Shown here piece after piece: positions 17,029-25,046 of a DNA stretch of 64,000 nt; within the stretch, counting starts at the first letter, position 1; the number at the start of each line of letters is the position of its first letter. The stretch is from positions 62,001-126,000 of the forward strand of contig JAJUJC010000006.1 in the NCBI GenBank assembly GCA_029267335.1. Reading direction: 5' to 3'. The notes below the pieces were generated by a model. It searched no databases and had not been told where the DNA came from. It saw only the letters and a list, made by a program, of their open reading frames with translations. The translations under genes and the position numbers were made by a program. Source of the stretch: Intestinibacillus massiliensis. Its GTDB lineage: Bacteria > Bacillota > Clostridia > Oscillospirales > Butyricicoccaceae.

Positions 17029-19159
17029 ATTTCTTCTCACGCCCCTGCGAGAGGGGCGACCATTGCCAGCGTGCCGGCACTCACGAGGAATACATTTCAA
17101 TTCACGCCCCTGCGAGAGGGGCGACTCAATTCGCTGACGACGGTCAACGGGCAGACGCTATTTCAATTCACGCCCCTGCGAGAGGGGCGACGTTCGTATC
17201 GTCCTTGTTGATCGCGTCGACTGTGATTTCAATTCACGCCCCTGCGAGAGGGGCGACCGGACTGCTCTGCCGTTTTGGTGGTGACGGTCGTATTTCAATT
17301 CACGCCCCTGCGAGAGGGGCGACATATTTTATTTTTATTTTGAAAAAGTGTTGACTTATTTCAATTCACGCCCCTGCGAGAGGGGCGACACAAAACTTAT
17401 CTAATAAGTTTAGACGAGATAGCTTATTTCAATTCACGCCCCTGCGAGAGGGGCGACTACTGCTTGCCATTTACGCACCTCCTGCAAACTTATTTCAATT
17501 CACGCCCCTGCGAGAGGGGCGACCGCATGCCGCTTATGCCGCCCGCGGCGAGCACGGATTTCAATTCACGCCCCTGCGAGAGGGGCGACGACGGCGACAC
17601 CGTGCGCGCATGAGGGAGCCCATATTTCAATTCACGCCCCTGCGAGAGGGGCGACACTTTTGCCATTTTAATCTACGCTCAAGCTGTAATTTCAATTCAC
17701 GCCCCTGCGAGAGGGGCGACATTGCTCGACAAATAAGAAAAAGGCTCTAATGTATTTCAATTCACGCCCCTGCGAGAGGGGCGACAACAAGCTGAAAGAA
17801 ACAAATGGCAACGTCATTATATTTCAATTCACGCCCCTGCGAGAGGGGCGACGTGCAGTTTGCCGCGACCGCGACCGTGGCGGTTATTTCAATTCACGCC
17901 CCTGCGAGAGGGGCGACGGGCTGAGCCCTGCATAGCAGGGCGGGGAAACGATTTCAATTCACGCCCCTGCGAGAGGGGCGACGGTCTGTGCGGCACAGGG
18001 AAACTACTGGGCATTCATTTCAATTCACGCCCCTGCGAGAGGGGCGACCGCAACGCAACGCACCTGCATTTCCTGATGACGATTTCAATTCACGCCCCTG
18101 CGAGAGGGGCGACGATATACCCCCCTCCAAACAACGCATAATTACCATTTCAATTCACGCCCCTGCGAGAGGGGCGACCACGCGCCACAGGTATATCAAT
18201 TGCAACGTCGAATTTCAATTCACGCCCCTGCGAGAGGGGCGACCTTTTGAATTATCAGGCAAAGCCAAAGTACGTTCTTTCAATTCACGCCCCTGCGAGA
18301 GGGGCGACCGTTTATTCTTAACTGGCTGCTTGCTCAACAAATTTCAATTCACGCCCCTGCGAGAGGGGCGACAGCCATATTTTCAGCCCTCCAGTCTTAT
18401 CATCAAAATTTCAATTCACGCCCCTGCGAGAGGGGCGACCTTTTATCTTAATGCTTTTATCTTCTCCTTTAAATTGCAATTCACGCCCCTGCGAGAGGGG
18501 CGACGCCACGGAAAATGCGGGCGGGCAGTCAAAAATATTTCAATTCACGCCCCTGCGAGAGGGGCGACAGAGAAGAGGGGCGACCTCAACGCCACGCAAT
18601 ACGATTTCAATTCACGCCCCTGCGAGAGGGGCGACCGGACTTGCCATTCTGGCTCCTTGGCTGAAAGGATTTCAATTCACGCCCCTGCGAGAGGGGCGAC
18701 AGATCTCTGATGCTATGGTAAATGGGCATCGGTAATTTCAATTCACGCCCCTGCGAGAGGGGCGACGTATCCAAGGATTTTCCTGAAACGCTGCTTTCAT
18801 TTCAATTCACGCCCCTGCGAGAGGGGCGACGCGGGTTCAGCATCCAGCGCGGTGACTGCGGTTTTATTTCAATTCACGCCCCTGCGAGAGGGGCGACTGC
18901 CTCCCAGGCGGAAGGATGATTGAAGTTGGGATTTCAATTCACGCCCCTGCGAGAGGGGCGACACGCCGCCCCGCCCCTATACATATCGCGCCCTACAATT
19001 TCAATTCACGCCCCTGCGAGAGGGGCGACGCGTGCATAGCGTGATCATGGGGGGAGGCGAGCATTTCAATTCACGCCCCTGCGAGAGGGGCGACAGGCTA
19101 TGAAGCCCATGTTGTTCCGCGTAGCTCATTTCAATTCACGCCCCTGCGAGAGGGGCGAC
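17029..19159 (-). CRISPR. Type I-C CRISPR array, 33 repeats and 32 spacers
   Basis: Repeat of 32 bases, in + orientation ATTTCAATTCAC then GCCCCTGCGAGAGGGGCGAC, every 64-68 bases; spacers are 32-36 bases. Read on the - strand the repeat has a CGCCCC/GGGGCG stem and ends TGAATTGAAAT, the 11-base 5' handle expected for Cas5c processing. Orientation is set by the cas genes and by decay at the left end: the 17029 repeat carries changes in its handle (TTCTTCTC), as leader-distal repeats do. Internal variants are at 18277 (first base C) and 18473 (T to G at base 4). The newest spacers are therefore those near 19100. Confidence 0.98.
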
Positions 19160-19337
19160 AGCAAAAATGCACAGCTTTCGCTGCTATTTTTGTTGTATGC
19201 GATCAATAATCGTTTCATTTTTTTAAATAACAACTACTGACGATCAATATCTATGCCATCTTAGGGGCACAATATCATCATTTTTCCTGCGCCTACCTAT
19301 CAGGAGTTCTTGTACGGAACAGGTAGGCGCAAGGGGT
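19160..19337 (-). promoter_or_regulatory. CRISPR leader
   Basis: A 178-base AT-rich stretch between the cas2 stop and the first repeat, in the expected leader position. It holds two inverted repeats: an 11-bp perfect one (19288-19298 with 19321-19331), and, abutting the first repeat (19162-19194), an imperfect one which on the transcribed strand reads CAGC-GAAA-GCTG flanked by CAAAAAT/ATTTTTG. No confident sigma-A promoter could be named in it. Confidence 0.7.
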
Positions 19338-19628
19338 TCAGAGCAGCATCGGCTGGCCTGCTTGTATCGGCACCGTTCTACCCATCGTTTCAATTTTATG
19401 CTCATAGGAATTTCCCAACCGGTAAAAGCGGATGGAATCCAGATTGGGGTCGATCGCCTTTTGCAGTCTTTCTTTGAGCACTGCGAGCTGTGCCGCATCG
19501 ACAAGCACTTCAAACACAGAGTTTTGCACGCGCATGCCATAGCGTTCGCATATTTTCGCAACATTTCTCAGACGTTTAGCGCCTGCCGCCTGCGTCACAT
19601 TGACATCATAGGTCAAGACGAGCAGCAT
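19338..19628 (-). CDS. cas2: CRISPR-associated endoribonuclease Cas2
   Basis: A 96-residue ferredoxin-fold protein that bridges two Cas1 dimers during spacer integration. The start MLLVLTYDVN carries the conserved first-strand Asp (Asp8); the rest (RLRNVAKICERYGMRVQNSVFEVLV) is typical. Its Shine-Dalgarno GGAGGTGA lies within the last codons of cas1, 4 bases separating stop and start. It ends directly at the leader. Confidence 0.97.
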   Translation of the reverse strand: MLLVLTYDVNVTQAAGAKRLRNVAKICERYGMRVQNSVFEVLVDAAQLAVLKERLQKAIDPNLDSIRFYRLGNSYEHKIETMGRTVPIQAGQPMLL

Positions 19629-19632
19629 CCTC

Positions 19633-20658
19633 TCACCTCCATATAAACGGGGGATATCGATCCAAATCGCCTCTTAAAACACGCGCAAACAGCATCGCCT
19701 GCGCATATGGGATCATACCTAGCGGTATCTTTTCCTGCAAAAAAGGATGCAGCAGTTCTTCTCCTTTGCGCTTTTGCCAGCTTTCGAGCACGGTTTTCCT
19801 GCCTTTGTCACTGAGATACACTGCAAGCGAATCCCGTTCAAAGTCTTTTTCGGAAAACTGTCCGCGATGAAACAGGGACAAGACAAAGCGATCACAAAGC
19901 GGTGCACGCAGCTCTTCCATCAAATCCAGTGCAAATGACATGCGTCCCGGTCTGAGCGTATGCAAATACCCCGCAGCAGGGTCTAAACCGACTGTCTCTA
20001 GTGCTGCCTGCACCCCTCGTGTGAGCATCATGTACACAAATGACAGTCCCGCATTGACCTCATTGCGCGGCGGACGTCTGCTGCGCACATCGAAGCAAAA
20101 ACCGTTCGCGCTGCTTTGCAGCATCGTGTCAAACTGCGAGAAATAAACGGTTGCCGCGGCGCCCTCGATCCCGCGCATGGAATCCACACTCGGGCAGTCC
20201 CCCAGTTGCTTTGCAAACCCCGCCAACTGTTCGGATGCTTTGTGCAGAACATCCGCCGCAGGCGCATCCATGTGTCGCGCATAGCGCAGCAGCACCGTTC
20301 TGCTGTTACGGAGCTTTCCATACAGAAAATCGCGCACGGTTTTGTGTGCAAACGCGGTATCGCTCAGACTTTCGTACTGTTTTTTGCGCAGCATAACATT
20401 TCCGCTGACCGGACCGCAGATACGCGCGTAAAATCTGCCCCGTTCCGATACAAACGTGAGGGATATGTCGCGTTCCGCGCAAAACCCGATGAGCGGCGTA
20501 GAAACCGTATTCTGCCCAAAACACACGATACCATCAATGGTATGTGAGGGCACGGATGCTTTTTCTTCGCCGCCGATGCGCACGCAAACCGTTTCGTTTC
20601 GCAGATACAGATAGCTGTCGGGCGTCAGGATATACAGTGTGTTAAGCAATTTTTTCAT
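19633..20658 (-). CDS. cas1: CRISPR-associated endonuclease Cas1, type I-C
   Basis: Integrase of the adaptation complex. The 341 residues match subtype I-C Cas1. The metal-binding triad is visible: Glu165 in MRGIEGAAA, His233 in YLHTLRPGR and Asp245 in FALDLMEE. Its start overlaps the end of cas4 by 4 bases, fitting the Cas4-Cas1 complex that selects PAM-adjacent prespacers in I-C systems. No damage is seen, so adaptation should be functional. Confidence 0.98.
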   Translation of the reverse strand: MKKLLNTLYILTPDSYLYLRNETVCVRIGGEEKASVPSHTIDGIVCFGQNTVSTPLIGFCAERDISLTFVSERGRFYARICGPVSGNVMLRKKQYESLSDTAFAHKTVRDFLYGKLRNSRTVLLRYARHMDAPAADVLHKASEQLAGFAKQLGDCPSVDSMRGIEGAAATVYFSQFDTMLQSSANGFCFDVRSRRPPRNEVNAGLSFVYMMLTRGVQAALETVGLDPAAGYLHTLRPGRMSFALDLMEELRAPLCDRFVLSLFHRGQFSEKDFERDSLAVYLSDKGRKTVLESWQKRKGEELLHPFLQEKIPLGMIPYAQAMLFARVLRGDLDRYPPFIWR

Positions 20659-21314
20659 AGGGTTTCCTGTGCCTCCGCCGCCAGCGCGTCACAATAGGCT
20701 TGTGCCGAGGTCTTGACCTGCGGCATACAGTAGTCGCGCAGCGAACAGCGGCGGCACTTGGCGCTGTACTGCGCGTCCGGAATGGTAAGCGTGTCGCGCA
20801 CTGCCCGCAAAGCCTGCGCGGTGCGGCGCACGCTGTCCCGCAACTGCGGCGTAAACGCGACAGGCAGCCGTTTATGCGCGGAAATATAAAAAAGTGCGCC
20901 CTCCGCGATCGACGTATGATACATTTCTTCCAGACACATCGCCTGTGCACATAGCTGTATTTCATATTCCGATTCCCGGCGCACACTTCCGTGCTTATAT
21001 TCGATGGGATACAGCGTGACCGGAAAATCCGCCGCCGGCATCCTGCTTCCGGTTTCATCCCGCTGTGCCTCGATGCAATCGCACTTGCCGCTCAGCCCCA
21101 GTTCCTCGCAAAATACGGGGTATTCGTAAAGTTTTAGTTGTGCTCCCCGACGCTCGATGCGCTCGGTATGCACGCGCTCGTGCTCAAGCCGTCCCTTTGC
21201 GGTATCCGCACTTTCCACCCAAACCCGTTCATTGAGCAGCAGCGCCGCACGCCGCAGGCAGTAATCTGCCTGCGACAGCGACGAAAGCGGGAGATATTCC
21301 CGGTCATCATCCAT
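20655..21314 (-). CDS. cas4: CRISPR-associated exonuclease Cas4
   Basis: A RecB-fold 4Fe-4S nuclease that trims prespacers and fixes PAM orientation. The 219 residues contain the four cluster cysteines, Cys19 (ADYCLRRA) and Cys186/189/195 (KCRRCSLRDYC), and the nuclease core with GKCDCIEAQ and YPIEYKHG. I chose ATG 21314 (MDDDREYLPLS) because residues upstream of it lie within the cas7 reading region and do not match the family; this start overlaps cas7 by 8 bases. Confidence 0.95.
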   Translation of the reverse strand: MDDDREYLPLSSLSQADYCLRRAALLLNERVWVESADTAKGRLEHERVHTERIERRGAQLKLYEYPVFCEELGLSGKCDCIEAQRDETGSRMPAADFPVTLYPIEYKHGSVRRESEYEIQLCAQAMCLEEMYHTSIAEGALFYISAHKRLPVAFTPQLRDSVRRTAQALRAVRDTLTIPDAQYSAKCRRCSLRDYCMPQVKTSAQAYCDALAAEAQETL

Positions 21315-22302
21315 GATGGAACCAGGTTTCGGATTCCGGCAGCGCGCCCCACGAAATCGTTCCGAACGCATCGCTCTGGAAGCCGATCTGCACACCGCTC
21401 GGCACGCGATCGAGCGCGACGCGCGCGTCATAATCCCGATAGCTGCGCGGGCAGTCTACCTCGGGCTTTTTGCTGACCGTGACCAACTCAAACAGCTTGT
21501 GGGCAGGCGCACAGCCGAGCTTTGCCTGCTTGATACGCTGCTGTTCGTCGGTATCCGTACCAACATGCTTGAAGAGAATGAGCGGCGACACAACCTCCAT
21601 CTGTCCCTTGCTTGCCGAACGGTCATGCTCGTACATATTGAGGATCGCCTCAAACAGAATCTTGAGATCCTCCTCATCAAAACCGGTCTCCGCGGCGAGA
21701 TTGGCGCTGATAAAGCCGCGCACCTCATACAGTCCGAACGGAATGAGCTGCTTACGTCCCATCGTGCGCAGCTTGTCCTCAGGAGTCTCCTGTTCGCTTT
21801 TCAGATACGCTTCTACCGTCCCTTCCTTGTTTGTCTCCGCTGCCGCCATGCGCGTGATCGCAATATCCATCGGCAGCACGGGATCCAGGCTTTTGCCGAA
21901 CGTGATCTGCACCGGACCGCGTACCTGTCCTGCGTTCGGACCGGTGGACATGACCGCACCAAAGGCGCGCACATCATAGAACATTTCGCATGCCTTTTTG
22001 CGCCCTGCATAGACCGCTTCCTTGGTCTTGGCGCAATCCTCCACGCCCGCGTTGCGCTTTGCCTGCGCAATATGACGGTTGATATTGGTCGACTGCTCGA
22101 TGATGAGATTCATGCCCGGCTCTTCGCCGTGCGCGAGCGTGACATAGTTGCGGATACGGCGCTTGGTCGCCACATCGGTGATCAGCCCCTGCATGGTCTG
22201 CGGGTCGACGCGCGGCGTATTTCCCATATCGGGGTCGCCGTTCGCGTTGCCGTTCGTGCATGCCACATAGTACATAAATTCATATCTGTTCTGAATCGCC
22301 AT
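21307..22302 (-). CDS. cas7: Type I-C Cascade backbone Cas7 (Csd2)
   Basis: RAMP-fold protein that polymerises along the crRNA spacer. The N-terminus AIQNRYEFMYYVACTNGNANGDPDMGNTPR is the conserved Csd2/Csh2 signature (NGNPNGDP). The 331-residue length is slightly above the usual 280-300. ATG 22302 has AAGGAG upstream and sits one base after the cas8c stop. Upstream in-frame sequence to 22434 overlaps cas8c and is not part of the protein. Confidence 0.95.
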   Translation of the reverse strand: MAIQNRYEFMYYVACTNGNANGDPDMGNTPRVDPQTMQGLITDVATKRRIRNYVTLAHGEEPGMNLIIEQSTNINRHIAQAKRNAGVEDCAKTKEAVYAGRKKACEMFYDVRAFGAVMSTGPNAGQVRGPVQITFGKSLDPVLPMDIAITRMAAAETNKEGTVEAYLKSEQETPEDKLRTMGRKQLIPFGLYEVRGFISANLAAETGFDEEDLKILFEAILNMYEHDRSASKGQMEVVSPLILFKHVGTDTDEQQRIKQAKLGCAPAHKLFELVTVSKKPEVDCPRSYRDYDARVALDRVPSGVQIGFQSDAFGTISWGALPESETWFHHG

Positions 22303-22303
22303 T

Positions 22304-22741
22304 TTACTGCTCCTTTTCCCCGTCGTCCTCGGTGTGTGTTTCGTCATTCCCCTGCTGTTTGTCCTTGTATTCCGCGTTTCGGCTGCGCTGCTCCGCTTGG
22401 ATCTGCGCCCACATCTGGCGGTAGCCCAATGCAAAGTAGGACTGCCCTTCCAGATCGAGCGTGACCGGAATGACCGTTCCCATCGCTACCGAAATCTGCG
22501 ACAGCATGTCCTGATACCAGTGCAACCAGCGCTGGTTTTCGATCTTCGCGAGATGATAATTGGATAATCTGGAAAGCTGCCCGAGCACGAGCGCGGGGGT
22601 CTGGCTCGCCGCGGCATAATAGCGCTGAATCACGCCGGCGTTTACGTCGGGCATCGCCTTTCTCTGGATCGCACCATAAACTGCCATGAGCGCGCCGCAA
22701 TGATAGGCGCTGCTCGGATGATTTTCCGAATAATACGGCAT
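22304..22741 (-). CDS. cas11: Internal small subunit Cas11c within cas8c
   Basis: In type I-C systems the small subunit is made from an internal start in cas8c. Here the codon for Met469 of Cas8c (ATG 22741-22739, MPYYSENHPSSAYHC) is preceded by a perfect AGGAGG (22755-22750) with 8-base spacing, which is stronger than needed by chance inside a coding region. The product would be 145 residues, mostly helical, matching the Cas8c C-terminal helical bundle. What is seen is the RBS and the frame; the role follows from the known biology of I-C Cascade. Confidence 0.8.
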   Translation of the reverse strand: MPYYSENHPSSAYHCGALMAVYGAIQRKAMPDVNAGVIQRYYAAASQTPALVLGQLSRLSNYHLAKIENQRWLHWYQDMLSQISVAMGTVIPVTLDLEGQSYFALGYRQMWAQIQAEQRSRNAEYKDKQQGNDETHTEDDGEKEQ

Positions 22742-24145
22742 CAAAATTTCCTCCTCTGTTCTGGGTTTCCGCCGTGTCAGCCAGACCTTGAGCCACTGGC
22801 ACGCCATGTCGTCGGGCACGGGCACCTCACTGCGTTCGTCGTCCTGACCGAGCATTTTGGAGCGAATATAGGCAAGTGCACGCGCCGCGACCGTATCCGG
22901 CAGCGGCGCACCGGTCATAATGGCAGTCAGCACCGCAGGCGTGACGCCGGAAAGCTCCTTATCCATGCGTTCCCAGATTTTTTGATCGCTTTTCTGATAT
23001 TTCATCAGGCGGATCAGCGCAGGGAACAGCTTAAACTGCTTCATGACACCTGTGCCGAACGAATTGACCAGTGTCAGCTCCTGCTGCCACCGCTCCACGT
23101 TGCTTTGCAGCTCCTCGTAAGACCCACGCAGATAGCGCCGGATCATCACTCTGCCGTTTACGCCGGAGAGCATCAGAATATAATAGGTATTCGTGAATTT
23201 CGGAACGTGCTCTCCGGTCGATACGCTGTGAACGAGCTTGTCCGCCTGCTGCAATGCGGACTGTTCTTCCATCTGCGTGCTGACGGCTGTGTCCTCGGGC
23301 TCGTCGTCCTCCTCCGGTTCCTCGATGGCGAATGCCGGCATGCCCATCAGCTCCACCGGATCGTCTTTCGGGGGGACGGGCTGATCGTACCAGTGCACGA
23401 ACTTCATGCCCGCCAAGGTCGGGGCGCGGGCGATCAGCGCATCGAGCGCCGCCTTCACCGAAGCGTACGCCTGCTCCGACACCGGCGCATTTGCCGATTT
23501 CTCCAGCCCATAGGAACAAAACGCCGATTTGTCGAAGCAAATGAGTGCGTCGCCGCTGCTGTGACCACCTACGGATCGCAATCCTGTTGTTTTCGGCACG
23601 GTCGCCATCGGCTCGGTCAGTTCCCCTGTGATGAGACAAGGTACGCGCGGCGCATCCGTATCCTTTGCCAAAAGCACGCCCCGGTAAGCGCTCCACCATT
23701 CCTTGGTGCGCGCGCTTTCGAGCAGCGACACATCGCCCACTTTGAACGACACGCGGTCGGAATCCTTGATCTTAGCGCGTGTAAGCTCCGCCCCGATGTC
23801 CGCCAGATTGTGTTCGTCCTGCATTGCAGCCGCGCAGAGCGCCATATGCGGCTCGACCGCGCCGCCCTCCCGCATCGCCTGATAGAAAAAAGCGCTTTTT
23901 ACATTGGGCTGCGCGGGCACTACGATCGACTTTTTCTCCACGATCACATTGCTCTTATCCTTGCTGTTCGCCAGACTGCCTATATCCGGACAGGGCACGG
24001 CGATTTGCGGGGTTGGAAGCTCCAACCCCACAAATTTACCGTCCTCAGAAAAGACCAGATAGGCTTTGATGGTTTTTTTGATATATCCGGGCGGCAGCGC
24101 AAGATTTTCGCGCTGCGCATAACGATAAAGTGCGTTTAACATCAT
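22304..24145 (-). CDS. cas8c: Type I-C large subunit Cas8c (Csd1)
   Basis: PAM-recognising large subunit of the I-C Cascade, 613 residues. It begins MMLNALYRYAQRENLALPPGY like other Csd1 proteins and has the conserved CLITGE...PKTTGLRSVGG and SGDALICFDKSAFCSYGLEKSANAPVS blocks in the N-terminal half. It starts by ATGA overlap with cas5. The last 145 codons carry their own ribosome site and are annotated separately as cas11. Confidence 0.95.
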   Translation of the reverse strand: MMLNALYRYAQRENLALPPGYIKKTIKAYLVFSEDGKFVGLELPTPQIAVPCPDIGSLANSKDKSNVIVEKKSIVVPAQPNVKSAFFYQAMREGGAVEPHMALCAAAMQDEHNLADIGAELTRAKIKDSDRVSFKVGDVSLLESARTKEWWSAYRGVLLAKDTDAPRVPCLITGELTEPMATVPKTTGLRSVGGHSSGDALICFDKSAFCSYGLEKSANAPVSEQAYASVKAALDALIARAPTLAGMKFVHWYDQPVPPKDDPVELMGMPAFAIEEPEEDDEPEDTAVSTQMEEQSALQQADKLVHSVSTGEHVPKFTNTYYILMLSGVNGRVMIRRYLRGSYEELQSNVERWQQELTLVNSFGTGVMKQFKLFPALIRLMKYQKSDQKIWERMDKELSGVTPAVLTAIMTGAPLPDTVAARALAYIRSKMLGQDDERSEVPVPDDMACQWLKVWLTRRKPRTEEEILMPYYSENHPSSAYHCGALMAVYGAIQRKAMPDVNAGVIQRYYAAASQTPALVLGQLSRLSNYHLAKIENQRWLHWYQDMLSQISVAMGTVIPVTLDLEGQSYFALGYRQMWAQIQAEQRSRNAEYKDKQQGNDETHTEDDGEKEQ

Positions 24146-24783
24146 TCATCCCCCTTAATGACCTCGGGGCTGTCGTAAGGCGGCACCTCGATCACGCCCT
24201 GTTTCATGACTGCATGATAGAGGGAAAGCCGCGTTTTGGTCTTTTTGCGCACGCTAAAGTCGTGCAAATCGAAAATGTCGTACACGCAAAGTCCGCCGTC
24301 CAGATCGACCGGGATCGGCGGACGCATCCCGTCGCTCTCTTCAAAATAAGCGACAAACTCGCGTGCACCCAGTGCGGGCTGCATAAAGCATTTTCCGGTG
24401 CGGATCCGCCGGAGCGCCTGCTCGTACAGCTGCTGTTTGCTCCCCGTAAAGGTGGGGCGCGGGCAAATGGACGCGGTAACACGGTACCGTACATCGCGCA
24501 GCGCAACGGTTTGACGCTGCGTGCGGTCCTCGTCTGCCACGATCGGCTTGTCGCCGCGCGTGGTGGATTTCAGCTCATTGCGTTTGAAGCTGATGTAAGA
24601 GATCGGGTTCAACACCTCGATCTTCTGAACCTGCCAATAGAATTCCACGGGCTTGCTGTACACGGCGGACAGCATCCCCCGCACCGCAGAGGGTGTGGGA
24701 AATGGCGCGGATACACGTTCGACCTTTGCGAATGGCGGGGAGAATACCGCAAAGTCTCCCCAAAATTCAACTGTGATGGACAA
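24142..24783 (-). CDS. cas5: Type I-C crRNA endonuclease Cas5c (Cas5d)
   Basis: In subtype I-C, Cas5 processes pre-crRNA in place of Cas6 and stays on the 5' handle. The 213 residues begin SITVEFWGDFAVFSPPFAKVERVSAPFPTPSAVRGML, the typical Cas5d start. The start codon is TTG 24783 behind GGAGGTGA (24795-24788). It overlaps cas8c by 4 bases and is the first gene after the promoter at 24979-25007. Confidence 0.95.
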   Translation of the reverse strand: MSITVEFWGDFAVFSPPFAKVERVSAPFPTPSAVRGMLSAVYSKPVEFYWQVQKIEVLNPISYISFKRNELKSTTRGDKPIVADEDRTQRQTVALRDVRYRVTASICPRPTFTGSKQQLYEQALRRIRTGKCFMQPALGAREFVAYFEESDGMRPPIPVDLDGGLCVYDIFDLHDFSVRKKTKTRLSLYHAVMKQGVIEVPPYDSPEVIKGDE

Positions 24784-24787
24784 TTTG

Positions 24788-24909
24788 TCACCTCCGATTG
24801 ATTTTGTGTGGTCATTCCTCGTGTGGTTGTCCTTGACATTTTAATTGTCAAGGACAACTGCACAGCCATGACAACCAATATATTTCGATTCACCTCCGAT
24901 TGATTCTGT
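24788..24909 (-). promoter_or_regulatory. Long structured 5' UTR of the cas5 operon
   Basis: A 20-base element that includes the cas5 Shine-Dalgarno occurs twice, at 24788-24807 and 24890-24909, with one mismatch. Between the copies is a perfect 13-bp inverted repeat (24826-24838 with 24846-24858, loop of 7). The layout suggests attenuation or translational control of the Cascade genes; no protein-coding role for the first copy is convincing. Confidence 0.5.
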
Positions 24910-24978
24910 AAGCACCTGCTACTCAGCATCCCGGAGTTTGAGGTTATATTAGTTGTTATATATCACCTCGTTGAAAGT

Positions 24979-25007
24979 AGTATAGCACTGGATGTATTCC
25001 CGTGCAA
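24979..25007 (-). promoter_or_regulatory. Strong promoter for cas5-cas8c-cas7-cas4-cas1-cas2
   Basis: Read leftwards: TTGCAC (25007-25002), 17 bases, TATACT (24984-24979) with extended TGC. It is just downstream of the cas3 stop, so the effector and adaptation genes can be transcribed apart from cas3. Confidence 0.75.
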
Positions 25008-25046
25008 GCCCATTTTAACCAAATTCTTCATTTTATCCTCTTTTTG

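Noticed and set aside
16903-18919. Several open frames through the CRISPR array
   Set aside because: They are periodic translations of the repeat (FNSRPCERGD, FQFTPLREGR and so on) and stay open only because the repeat has no stop in those frames.
19331-19338. Leader 11-bp inverted repeat as a cas2 terminator
   Set aside because: On the transcribed strand it is followed by GGAAAAA, not by a T-run, so it does not look like an intrinsic terminator.
22700-24139. A 479-codon open frame on the + strand opposite cas8c
   Set aside because: A shadow of cas8c in GC-rich sequence, with no recognisable motifs and no ribosome site.
24609-24929. A leader peptide before cas5 starting in the duplicated RBS element
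   Set aside because: The first RBS copy has no start codon at proper spacing, and the frame runs into cas5 out of phase.
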